NCBI GenBank assembly: GCA_027579435.1
Contig: JANBPK010000730.1
Span: 186,001-250,000, forward strand
Source of the DNA: Candolleomyces eurysporus
Taxonomy: Eukaryota > Basidiomycota > Agaricomycetes > Agaricales > Psathyrellaceae
Length of the DNA: 64,000 nucleotides
Reading direction: 5' to 3'
The stretch's first letter is position 1. The number at the start of each line of letters is the position of its first letter. This document shows positions 1-9,329 of this stretch, one piece after another. A program made the translations under genes and the position numbers. The notes under the pieces are model-generated. The model had not been told where the DNA came from, made no database searches, and worked only from the letters and a program-made list of their open reading frames with translations.

Positions 1-265
1 TTGGAGGACAACATCAAAGCGCTGGATGTCGCCCTCACCAAGGAGCACATTGACTTCTTGGAAAGCATTTTACCCTTTGACAAAGGGTTCCCTGCCAGCG
101 AAATCGCGAGTACCACTTTCCTGTCATCATCTTGTAAAATCGGGGCTTACCACTCCATGTCAGGGTGACGGTACCACGCCCATCCCCATGATCCGTGCCT
201 GCGGATGGACCACTGACTGGGCTGCTGCTGCTCCAATCTCCGGCTCCAGCGTTGAACTGAACTAG
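1..265 (+). CDS. Aldo/keto reductase, C-terminal end (partial)
   Basis: This is the 3' end of an NADPH-dependent aldo/keto reductase of the fungal aryl-alcohol dehydrogenase / norsolorinic-acid-reductase-like group; the start lies upstream of the window. The first exon (1-105) reads NIKALDVALT and FLESILPFDKGFP, the usual helix and 'PFDpGFP' stretch near the C-terminus of these enzymes. The second exon (164-265) begins GDGT, the expected continuation of family members reading ..FIGDGT, and ends at a TAG at 263-265. The two exons join in frame only if the intron is 106-163, giving a GC donor (GCGAGT) and a CAG acceptor. The GT at 110 leads to an immediate stop. The family assignment is secure. 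The substrate cannot be told from this tail. Confidence 0.8.
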   Translation, partial: WRTTSKRWMSPSPRSTLTSWKAFYPLTKGSLPAKSRVPLSCHHLVKSGLTTPCQGDGTTPIPMIRACGWTTDWAAAAPISGSSVELN

Positions 266-546
266 GCACCATATTGACGTGGTGAACGCGATTTGCCCAC
301 GATCTGTCCTTAGTTTGTGTATTACTTTGCGTATAGTATTGCTCCGTACTTCTTCTCACTTGTATTATTACAATTGGACACTCAAATCGAGCTTTTCCTG
401 TTCTGGCATAACGAATGCTTGATATTGCGGGTATCGACCTCCGTTAAGTAAGTTTACAGTAGTGTACCGTAAAGGCCATCGAAAAAAACCGACAACTCCT
501 AAGCAACACAGTCAATCCGCAAACTGGATAGTATGGTATCGTGTCT

Positions 547-1323
547 CTAATCAAGCTCGTCAAGGGATCGAGCCTCAACCTCCATAATCTCATCCGCATC
601 CAACTCGCGCAAGCCGAGGGAGTGAGCCGTAGAGCTGACCTTGTCCGCAACCCTCAACACCTTTCCTGCTACGCCCTTGGCCTTGCTGAGGAATCGACCG
701 AGCTTGAATGGTTCACGCGCGTCCAGCTCGTCGAAATCTTCAAAGTCGCGCTCCTCCAACTCAAAGTCGGAGGGATCGAACTCCCTCTCCTCGAAGTAGA
801 CGCCGTCGTCGAGCTCCCTCAGCCCGAAGCTCTGAGCGGTGCTCGCAACCCGGTTGGCGACGCGCAAGCCCTTGCCGACAGCGCCCCGAATCTTCTTGAA
901 AGCCCGGCCCAGCTTGAAGGGCTCTCGGGCCTGGAGGTAGGCGAGTTCGTCCTCGTCGAGCTCGCGGACGTAGACATTGCCTTCCTCGTCACGGCGGAGG
1001 AGGAGGGGTGCAGCCTTGAGTGCGATGGGTGCAACCTTCTTGACGACTCGGCCGATGCTTCGGAATGCCTTCTTGAAGCTGAAGGGGTTGGGCTCGCGGG
1101 CTTCGATGTCGAGCACGTCGGGGTTGTCGATCGAGCGAGCAGCGACGCTGTAGATAGAAGAAATTCAATCAGTCGTTGGCCTCGGTGTGTAGAAAACCCA
1201 TGTATGATATACTCACGATTCAGGAGCGATGTGCCTGTGGGCGTGGTGGGGATGAGTGGGAGCAGCAAGGACGGGGCCAACGATGAAGGCGGCGGCGACG
1301 AGCAAAGTGGATGCTTTAACCAT
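547..1323 (-). CDS. Secreted precursor with three cationic peptide modules (new-looking family)
   Basis: Two exons (1217-1323 and 547-1147) encode 235 aa. Residues 1-20 form a signal peptide ending VLA, followed by a His-rich stretch. The remainder is three modules. Each begins Ala-Arg-Glu-Pro, continues into a Lys/Arg/Gly/Ala-rich core with almost no acidic residues (about 58-88, 113-145, 183-215), then Arg-Glu-Leu-Asp and a strongly acidic linker. Cores 2 and 3 both start FKLGR and are 33 residues long; core 1 starts after Glu-Pro-Asn-Pro. Inference: cleavage after Arg, then dipeptidyl-aminopeptidase removal of X-Pro pairs, would release cationic amphipathic helices reminiscent of cecropins, with linkers neutralising charge in the precursor. 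No cysteines stabilise the cores. Function could be antimicrobial, cytolytic or signalling; I know no named fungal family. A TATA box lies about 150 bp upstream. Confidence 0.8.
610..708 (-). other. Predicted cationic core peptide 3
   Basis: Precursor residues 183-215, again 33 residues between Arg-Glu-Pro and Arg-Glu-Leu-Asp, with seven Lys/Arg and one Asp. It is clearly homologous to core 2 (shared FKLGR start, LRVA centre, STA and GL end), pointing to internal duplication of the module. Confidence 0.55.
820..918 (-). other. Predicted cationic core peptide 2
   Basis: Precursor residues 113-145, bounded by Arg-Glu-Pro upstream and Arg-Glu-Leu-Asp downstream. It is 33 residues long with eight Lys/Arg and no acidic residue, and begins FKLGR. 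Lys/Arg recur every three to four positions, as expected for one face of a helix. Confidence 0.55.
991..1083 (-). other. Predicted cationic core peptide 1
   Basis: Precursor residues 58-88. It follows two X-Pro dipeptides (Glu-Pro-Asn-Pro) after an Arg, contains about nine Lys/Arg and no Asp/Glu, and ends at a dibasic Arg-Arg. The C-terminal boundary is uncertain: it could run on about eight residues to the Arg-Glu-Leu-Asp signal. Confidence 0.5.
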
Positions 1324-2893
1324 GATGAATGAAGTGGATTTAAAAATTTGGTGTGAGGATAGAGTGATTGATGAAGAGACAGAAGCGTTCAACGCCGACT
1401 GTGTTGTAGATTGTGAGGGAGTAGTAGTTGCGAGACCAGCTCTGAGGAGAACAGAACGAGCACACCGACCCTTTTATACTCCCAAAGACAAAGGCATAGA
1501 CAGGTCTGTCAACCGGAAATGATCACCAACGGTGAGATTGGAAGCTGTCCCAAAATAGAACGTTATTGCCTGCGAATCGTATGTTGGCGGATAGCAATCT
1601 ACATTGACATATGTTTCAATACGGCGTTCATTGGACACTGCCATTTCGGAACTGAATACTTACCAGACTCGTTGAATCCGCACTGGTTCCCCCGCGTTCA
1701 CATAGATCCCGGAGATACTTGACCGTAGGTTTTCCCTACTCTCCGTCATTTTTGGCAGAGGGTCTTAGAAATCGGGCGCCCTCACACCGGTAATGGTTTC
1801 GAATAAGCGGCCAGTCAGCACCAGGGGGATCTGCCTTTTGATGCACGGATCCGCAACGTACATTGGAGTAACTTTGGTGATCTCGGATCTAGGGGAGTGG
1901 CAGTGAGTACGAACTGATAGCTGATGCCTAACAGCATGGCAGCGGGCGGTGCCCGTCGTCTACGCCGCCTCGACAACCACTGAAGAGTTCAGCCTCATCA
2001 CCATGGATACGATGGAATGTGGGCATGGGTACTGAGTACTTGCCTCGGGAAGTCCTCGATTACTGGCAGAGAAGACTGATAAGAGGACGATGGGCGTCGA
2101 TCCATACCACTGAGTATCTTGCTATGCTTATCAAATCCATGTGTTGGATAGTATGGCATAGATAGATGGCAGGCTCAATCACAGGCGTTCAAACCGTGGT
2201 TCGCCCTGTGAAACCGTCTTCGACGGAGGGCAGAAAACAGTCACGTATGGAAGAGTGGGTGATTCAGAACGAATGAGATACCAGCCGGCGAGATGTGAGG
2301 TGATTGACGCGATGAACACTGCACTGAAGCCCCAAAAAATCAGTACATCCAAGGATTTGGTTCACCAAAAACGCCGCACCAGATACCATTCGTAAGTTAG
2401 TTCACAAGCGATAAGCACCTAGTGTTCAAACTTTATCAGAAAGGTCCATCTGCGGAGCAGGGAGTTGAGGTCAAGAAGATCAGAATCATATGATACCCAA
2501 CGCGGACACGGACGTTGGTTGAGCGGTGAGGATGTTCAAACGTCGAAATCTCGTAATTGCTCCGGAAATGCCATCCTCAGCGTCGAATTCGAAGATCAGA
2601 AGTTTTGTCATGAGTCACTTCAGAACGAGAGCACTGGAAAGTTACTCTCCCGTAGCCAGACTGACGATTCTTGTGTATCGATACGGTTAGTAAGAACACG
2701 TTCATCAGTACTGGAAAGTGGGGTCAGAACAAGTTTTACAATGGAATGATAGAAGATTACTCACCTTTTGTGCCTAGATCTGAGTAAGCCAAGATGCCGC
2801 TTCAGAGCTTATTCGAGTGATGAAGACGCGAAAACCCGAGTCATCATAGAGTACATAGAAGCTACATCAGGAGAGACATCTGGAAGCTGTGCG
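1324..2893. other. Intergenic stretch, no gene seen
   Basis: The first ~200 bp are the promoter and leader of the peptide-precursor gene. The remainder to 2893, downstream of the RPC19 stop, holds only short unconnected open frames on both strands. I could not link any of them by splice sites into a recognisable protein. Confidence 0.5.
1471..1478 (-). promoter_or_regulatory. TATA box of the cationic-peptide precursor gene
   Basis: On the minus strand this reads TATAAAAG. It lies about 150 bp upstream of the ATG at 1323, a reasonable distance for a basidiomycete gene with a 5' leader. Confidence 0.5.
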
Positions 2894-3521
2894 CTACCGC
2901 TTTTCATCCCACCGTTCAAAGTTTTCTTCTCGCAGGCTTTCGAGATAAGCATCTTCCACTGTGTTGCACAGGTTATCCAGGTCGTCGAGAGCCTTAATCA
3001 AGGCATCAAGCGACGAGAGATTGTCTAAATTCAACGCCGCATCAGCGAGCGTTCGAAATGGTAAGGGAGGAACTGGGAACGTACCATACATCTGTATCCG
3101 GACGTTGATGACGTTCTCGGAAGGATGGGGATTACTGCAGTCAGGAATAGGGTCAGCGACGGGAAACAGAGCTTTCATTGTCCCCCTACAGGAACAGAGG
3201 GGACAAAGGGGAGAATATAGAGCCTGAGAAGCGGAGGAACCAAAGTTCCTCACCTGTAACCACAGAATTCGACCTTTGGACTATCGAACAATAAGAGCTG
3301 ATACCACAAAAAATAATACCACAATACGCACTTCTTCATGAGCATCCATCTTAGCGAGTTCCCAATGGTATGGGATTCATCGTAAATTTGGTATGTCGCC
3401 GCAGAGAGATCTGGCGAAGTGCCTTGCAGCTACGACTTGGGAGTGAGAAAAGGGTCAAATATTGAAGGTAATACCATTGGTAAAGACTTACAACTTTAAT
3501 TTTGGGTGGGACTTCGGTCAT
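2894..3521 (-). CDS. RPC19: RNA polymerase I and III subunit AC19 (RPAC2)
   Basis: Five exons (3492-3521, 3332-3429, 3254-3280, 3085-3134, 2894-3024) join in frame to a 111-aa protein ending at TAG 2894-2896. It is the small alpha-like subunit shared by RNA polymerases I and III, which pairs with AC40 in the nucleus during core assembly. Diagnostic segments are YQIYDESHTIGNSLRWMLMK, KNPKVEFCGYSNPHPSEN, and the C-terminal helix LDALIKALDDLDNLCNTVED, which together cover the whole RPB11-like dimerisation domain. Length fits the family. The start ATG at 3521 gives a short N-terminus before the conserved fold. Exon 3 is only 27 nt. The gene is divergent from the unidentified gene at 4140 and is expected to be constitutive. 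Confidence 0.93.
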
Positions 3522-4139
3522 ATTCGAGGACAATGGCGGAGGACTCGAAGAATAGCGGCGGACCGCGAGCTCACCCAAAATTCTTGAAAGTCACGTGATA
3601 GGCGGCCGACCGGCTCGACTCCAAACAAAGATGGAGTTCTCTGTTCAGGAGGAGAAGCCTCTGCTCTTCTCATGCTCAATACGCTCAGAGAAGCGAAGGT
3701 GGATGTATTCCTTATTATTCCTCTAATTTCCCATAGTTCGAAGCGCTGGCAGTTGAAAGAAGCGACTGTTTGCCGGAGACGGGATCAATAGATTTGAAGC
3801 TCCGATAGCCAAACAACGCGTCTATTGAGCGCTCTCGTCATTGATCACTGGCTTCGTATTGTCCTACCCCACAATGAATGCCTCATTGATTTCACGTATT
3901 GTCGCTAAACCGTCTAGGTTTAAAAGGGAAGGGCGCTAGCGGAGAGTTTCTCCAGCCCACGTTCTCTTGCTTTTCCTTTTCCTTCCTTTCAATTCTCCTT
4001 ACAGCAACGCTTCAACCTTTCAACTTCAACGACAACTCTTTTTACCTTTCAATTTCTTCAACAAGTCTAGATAATCCCGGTGGTTATCGATTTTTCTTCT
4101 TCTTCAACTTCAAGCCTTCAAGCAAGTCTACTCTTCACA
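3522..4139. promoter_or_regulatory. Divergent promoter region between RPC19 and the gene at 4140
   Basis: 618 bp separate the two start codons. On the plus-strand side a TTTAAAAG element (about 3918-3926) is followed by a strongly CT-rich stretch (about 3957-4135) directly before the ATG. Such pyrimidine-rich leaders are typical of actively transcribed basidiomycete genes. Confidence 0.45.
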
Positions 4140-4733
4140 ATGTCTTCTTTCAACGGCTCGAGAACGTCGGAACGACCCACTCTTCCTTCGATCCATTCTT
4201 TGGATCTCCCTTTCATGTCACGAAACGCTAGCTCAGCGTACGACTCGTACGAAAAGGTGTGTTTAACAGGTCACTCTCTGACGAATATATTTATTAAACT
4301 ATCTACCACAGAACCTCTTCCACTCNNACCGAGGAAATCCTCGACGTCTTCTTCCACCACGTCCATGTCACGATCACCCTCTCCCAGCCCTCCCCCGGCC
4401 TCTCCAGTCTCCACCTCCTCGGTATCTTCAACCTGCAGGCAAAAGCTCCAGCTTGTGCCATGCCACTTCGAGGAGGCCGACGCTGTGATCCTGCTCCCCG
4501 CTCCCTCCGCCTCTGCGACGAGCCCAAGCCAACTTGGCGCACCTTCGTCAGCTGCGGCAGTGAAGCCACTGATGTTGGTGGGATCGGCCTTGCACGCTCT
4601 GCGACGACAGCCCAGCCGACAGCTCGCCAAGGGTGCCCGTATGCATCCCTACCGCATCGTTGCTGGTCACGGCTCCCTTTCCCGGAGGTCATCGATGGCT
4701 TCCATGGTCTCGTTGCCAGAGTCCTCATCATGA
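4140..4733 (+). CDS. Unidentified Ser/Pro-rich protein
   Basis: Two exons (4140-4256 and 4312-4733) give 178 aa. I do not recognise the family. The N-terminus contains LPSIHSLDLP, a pattern common in fungal regulatory proteins. The middle is Ser/Pro-rich and likely disordered. The C-terminal third carries KGARMHPYRIV followed by a Ser-rich tail, which looks like the conserved core. The sequence has NN at 4326-4327. With both Ns counted the frame breaks; deleting both joins ..NLFHS directly to PRKSST.. in frame, so they are treated as artefacts. There is no signal peptide or membrane segment. The gene converges with YVH1 downstream. A nuclear or regulatory role is only a guess. Confidence 0.65.
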   Translation: MSSFNGSRTSERPTLPSIHSLDLPFMSRNASSAYDSYEKVCLTGHSLTNIFIKLSTTEPLPLXPRKSSTSSSTTSMSRSPSPSPPPASPVSTSSVSSTCRQKLQLVPCHFEEADAVILLPAPSASATSPSQLGAPSSAAAVKPLMLVGSALHALRRQPSRQLAKGARMHPYRIVAGHGSLSRRSSMASMVSLPESSS

Positions 4734-5321
4734 GGCAGGTGTACGGCCGTCTTCCTTTTCTACGGACTTTTCTTTCTCCTGCATCCTTCGAACATTGTTT
4801 CCTTTTCATGGATCCCCTTCGAACTCTCACCCCCCCCCACTTTTTTTTCTTCAAAACGCAATGCAACGAACCTGTACGATATATTTCACGCACGCATGCA
4901 CGATTCTTCGGCAAACTGTTACCCCACATGTCTTTATACCAAGCTTTCTTTTGGATGTATTACTAGGGGTGCCTACTGCACCACCGGCACCAGTCGTTTG
5001 TAGAGTTATTACAGTACGACTCTTGTTTCATTTATTGGTTAATATTGTAGACTACTTATTTGGCGATTAATTTTGTCGCTGCTAAAATGTATCATACTAT
5101 AGGGTCCATTGTTCTCTTTCGTAGAATCAATGAAAAAGTCGAAACGTTCTGAACAAACAATATGCCGAGGGTTGAGTCGGACAATAGAGGGTGAGGACAA
5201 TGCTGAAGGGCCTGCAGACAATAAATCAATAATTTCATTAAGTCTTCTCAGAAGCATGCGCATTGTGTGCAAAATGTGTATGTACTAGCCAAACAATCCT
5301 TGTCCGAGTCGTCATTGTTGG
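4734..5321. other. Convergent 3' intergenic stretch
   Basis: This lies between the stop of the gene at 4140 and the stop of YVH1 and presumably holds both 3' untranslated regions. It contains a run of Cs followed by Ts near 4830-4850. No additional gene is supported. Confidence 0.5.
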
Positions 5322-6670
5322 TTACACCACAATCTCGTCCACCTTGCTCCGATTGAGACAAAACGCCGGTGTGGCCCATTGTCCACACCCACACCCAACG
5401 CCCGCCCAATCATAATTCCCCAACTTGGCTTTACACCGTTTGTTTGGGCATAGTATCTTGCCCGAGACCTCCCCTTTCTTCAGGAACTCGTTCATCCATT
5501 TTAACTGGAAAAGGGAGCAGAGGGGTCGTCAGAAAGATGATCACCATACTAATATACCACACGGAAGACGGAGACGGAGAGGTGAGGTCACGGAAACACG
5601 AGGACTTACAGGCTCAACAAAGTACCCAGAACACAAAGGGTTGATGAGGATAGGGACGGAGATAGCTGTTTCTGTTGGGTCTGCGGGAGGGCTGCCTGGC
5701 GTCGGAGGGAAGAATCCGACCTCGCCGTGCCCTAGCATATGCTCTTTCGTAGCAAGCTCCTGCCGGCACATTTTACACCGTATAAGTCGTCGACGCGTAG
5801 GCATGCCACCGGTCGAAACACCGATGGTGGTAGTAGTGGCGGAGGAGGAGGGAACGGAAGGCAGAGAATCAACGAGTTGGGTTCTCTCCTCGAGGGTAGT
5901 TTGCTCATCTATGCAGCATACGGAAAATATTATTCAGTACGAGAGTCAACGATCAGACGTCATAGAAGGTCCGGACTAACCTTGCATTTTTACGACGGTC
6001 CTGTCGAGGTAGAACCTCCGTACATCCGTCGAGTCGGTAGAGACAACGCAACCGGCTTCATGATATACCTCGAGTTGGTTGAGGAAACCTGGATTCGGAC
6101 TGGAGTGTACGTAGGTGCGTACCATATCAGAAACCTATACCAAGCGCTGGTAGGCAGAGGAAGGAAGCATACCTCACAAAGGGCCGGGCGAGGCGAATGA
6201 GGTCGACAGCTTCAGTAGGGCTCAGCTTTTTCGAGTACATCAAGTACGCTGCGACGACAGTCGCGCTTCTGCCTATCAGAAAGTATCGACCTCAGAACTG
6301 GTCCTCCAAATTTCGAAAGATAAGACGATAAGTGCTCACTTATGCCAGCCAGACAATGAACAAGGACTCCGCGTCCTTTGCTCAACTGAGCTCCGATAAA
6401 CTGGTTACAGGCCTCGAAGTGAGCAAGCACGTCCGCATCCTGGACGTCGTCTAGGGCGACTTGGTGCCTTATAAATGTCTAACGCGATTCCATTGTGAGT
6501 TGAGCGGTATATGAGAAGGAACTTGTGAGGAGGGTATGTACCTCGTGCACCCTGACAACCCCTCTCATCGCCGACAGAACGCTCTGAATCTGGTTGGCCT
6601 TGAGACTTTGCGTGTCGAGTGCGCTGCGGAGGTCTCCGATCCAGAGACCTGGTATTACTTCGTTCATCAT
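5322..6670 (-). CDS. YVH1: Dual-specificity phosphatase YVH1/DUSP12
   Basis: Six exons (6542-6670, 6340-6478, 6173-6272, 5981-6099, 5610-5908, 5322-5504) encode 322 aa. YVH1 is an atypical dual-specificity phosphatase that releases Mrt4 from pre-60S ribosomes in late subunit maturation. The phosphatase domain begins near residue 3 (VIPGLWIGDL). The signature HCLAGISRS puts the catalytic Cys at 85 and Arg at 91, and the general-acid loop contains LDD at 52-54. After a linker, the C-terminal zinc-binding domain reads IRCKMCRQELATKEHMLGH, CSGYFVEP, LKWMNEF, then KILCPNKRCKAKLGNYDWAG and GCGCGQW, all characteristic of the family. The two halves and the length match well. The HC..R loop is split by an intron after Ile89. 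Confidence 0.95.
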
Positions 6671-6894
6671 GATTGACTAGCTCTTATTTGATTGTCGTTC
6701 AGAGTCGGTACGGTCAGAGGAGCAAAGGAATGAGACATTTTGGATGAGAGCGCCTACGATACCGCAGAATCGTAATGAATTCAATGAGCGTGAGAACTTC
6801 TCATTGTACTGTTGACCGGAACGATGATGCATCACTCTTTCATCTCGTCTCCACTCTTGACTTGCTCTTGATGTCTAATACTGACTCAGGGGCC

Positions 6895-7345
6895 TCGAAA
6901 TACCAGCGTATCTTATTGGCTTCCCGCTACCTTGCATTTTTTGCCGACCCTTGATATCCATCGCATCCGCAGGAAACGGAATGGCCGAGCTGTCGCAGTT
7001 GCTCTACCGAAATTCCAGGTCGGGGTTGGGACATTGACAGCTAGGGGGCTCAGGCCCGGGGAAGTCGGGCAACAGAATACCTGAGGCTCTGGTCGTCTCA
7101 TCGCTACGCTGGACGAAATACCGTTCCTCAGTCCAAATCTCGAAAAAGAACGCGCCAAGGTTCTGGTGGCACTAGGAGAAATCCCATTTCTGGTGGAATC
7201 TGTTGAGCTGGACCTTTGCAGTTTCGAAGCTCGAATTCGAATATGATCGCAAGCCCATTCAAATTACAATCAGTGGGTGTCTTCAGCTTGTTTTGGCTAG
7301 ATGTTCGCTAACATGACGACGGATCGCCAAGGTCTGGGGTACACT
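6895..7345 (+). pseudogene. Decayed N-terminal fragment of an RdRP paralogue
   Basis: This segment is a diverged copy of the start of the RdRP gene at 19280. Homology begins in the promoter (ccagcgtatcttattggctt here, ttttattggctt there). It includes a stretch translating LDEIPFLSPNLEKERAKVL and FLVESVELDL, matching LEKTLFVSPDVEEKHSKIV and RLESVQLGL in the RdRP. It ends after the first intron and ATGACGACGGATCGCCAAGG, the counterpart of the second RdRP exon. Stops and rearrangements interrupt it, and no catalytic region follows. It is a gene relic; whether its transcripts could feed RNA silencing is speculation. Confidence 0.7.
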
Positions 7346-7937
7346 CGAGCCGCAGAAAGTCCGTTCACAGACTGAATCGAACTCGGTGTGCTGCACATTA
7401 AACCGTACTCCTTGGGGAATCTTTCAAGCCCTACCGGTCCTCTAGCATACCGGAGGAGTCTTGACAGCCGCTCAACTTTGAGGCTTCTCCGGTGGTGATC
7501 GACGGTCTGAACCTATGCTCGCGCCGATAAAGCGGCCGGCATTGACAGTCTCCTGAGTTTCATCTTTGCATTCCTCTGACTTGAAACCTGCGTTAGGGAG
7601 ATATTCCGGGAGCCGTCCTGCAAATTGTAGAATTACAATGTACGACGACGTCTCGCGCACGCGGTAACTGGGCGGTCATCCCCCTACACATCCCCGAGAT
7701 AACCAGAGTTTTGCCGACCTGGTGAATGATGGAAATTTTACAAGTTTCGAATCCCCGGCGCAGGGCTACGAGTAGCGCATAAAAGGGAGGTGCTCTGAAC
7801 GCCATTTCTACAACGTTGACCGTTGAACTCAACTACCCATATACGCTGGTAAGTGGTGTTGCACTCACTACATTGGTAACTGGTGTACTCATCATCTGAT
7901 TTCTCAAAGGTCGTATCTATATCACATCGAACGCACT
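7346..7937. other. Intergenic stretch and promoter of the secreted-protein gene
   Basis: No gene is supported here. A CATAAAAG element near 7776-7785 lies about 155 bp before the ATG at 7938 and could be its TATA box. Short minus-strand frames in the region have no recognisable content. Confidence 0.4.
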
Positions 7938-9065
7938 ATGATCTACTCTAGTCTCCAATCTTTGTCGCTCAAGTGTCTATTGGCTGGTCTCGTAGCCCTG
8001 CTCTCTATCACGAGCATCGTAGCACTACCTACAGCCTCGCCTTCAGACGTGGGTGTCATTTCCTACAGTTCAAGGTTAATCGTAATCGTCGGAGCTGATT
8101 GTGACATTTCTTCTAGGACCTCGGGGATTATGAGCAGCTGTTCAAGCGAGCACTGATCCATCCTGCTGGAAACCAGAAATTCCCACTATTCCATGGGACT
8201 ATCCCAGCTAATGAGGCTGCCTTGAAAGTGCCTGATCTCTCGAAAAGTCACACCGAGGGTGATTTGCACACTAAATGTACGTCCCTGCTCGATCTTGGTT
8301 ATTCTTGGCAATTAATAAACTCTTCCATAACCTCAAGGCGGAGGGCTATACCTCACAGACAGCCTTATCGCTGCAGCTCAGTTCGTCTGCCATCAAATAG
8401 GAAAAGCGCCTACGGATAAAGTGCATGTTCTGAGTGAGTTTCTCTTCTGACGATTCTGTCAATCAATGCTGATGTGTTGGTCTTTTAGTGTATGATTGGT
8501 CCCCTCCAGCAAGGTACGAGTCGGAAACTGCAACGAAAGTCGTTGAGCCATCAGCAGTGGACTGACGATACGTTTGTGCTTTTCACTATCAGTATCAAAA
8601 TCCACGAGACGAAGACAGTCGCCGAACAGAACGCAGCCGCAGTGAGTGCAACGGTCAAAGTCACTCCATTTTCGTTTGTTAACATGGCTCGATTTCCAGC
8701 AAACGTGCAAGGCGTATGATATGCTCACTGGGTACGTTTATTCCTTAGACTTTGATAGCATCATGAGCTGACAATATTGGTTGGTTCTTAGTCCGATGTA
8801 TAATGAAATCACAGGTTAGCTCGTTCGGTATTACCGCACACCACACCCTTACTGACATAAACCAGACAAGCATTTGACGAAGGACTTCTGGCAATACGCG
8901 CTCATTAACCAGAAGATCGCCACCGATAACCTCAAGTACCGGCAGACATTCGTCATTCCTTGTACCAAAGTCCACAAAGGACGCGACTTGCCCTCCACGG
9001 ATTACGAAAAGGGACAAGGCTTGAACCCAGGCTTCTCGGCTTATGCCAAAACTCTTACTGGATGA
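7938..9065 (+). CDS. Secreted protein with possible ADP-ribosyltransferase-like fold
   Basis: Eight exons (7938-8048, 8117-8276, 8338-8433, 8489-8513, 8593-8641, 8700-8731, 8792-8814, 8866-9065) join in frame to 231 aa. Residues 1 to about 30 are a hydrophobic signal peptide ending in SIVALP. The mature part has LFHGT at 61-65 and CGGLYLTDS at 91-99, followed by AAAQFVCH. A 'HGT ... G-x-Y-L-T ... A' arrangement is the NAD-binding layout of PARP/ART-like enzymes, so an ADP-ribosyltransferase-like fold is inferred, not proven. The catalytic acidic residue was not identified. Three exons are only 23-32 nt. Alternatives are a non-enzymatic effector-like secreted protein. The gene sits between an RdRP relic and a repeat block. 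Confidence 0.72.
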
Positions 9066-9329
9066 AATCTACGGGAAGCGGCGATCATCCAACGGTTGTG
9101 TACTAGTCCATAGCTTCGATGTCGATCGATAGGAACCCTGAATAGCACGTCGAGGGTTGTCATTGTTTAACTTCATTGAGGGTGTCAGGGTTCAGGAACA
9201 TCGTCACCCTGCACTAGAAAATTACAAGGGATATGAAAAGGAGACGATTCGGGTCCTAGACGGACGGACATTCTTGTACACCGGAAATGAACCAGAAGAA
9301 CCAGAATCGACTGTCCTTTAAACTTTAAT

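Noticed and set aside
541..1332. 263-aa open frame on the plus strand
   Set aside because: It is the antisense shadow of the peptide-precursor gene, which has a signal peptide, proper intron and TATA box on the minus strand.
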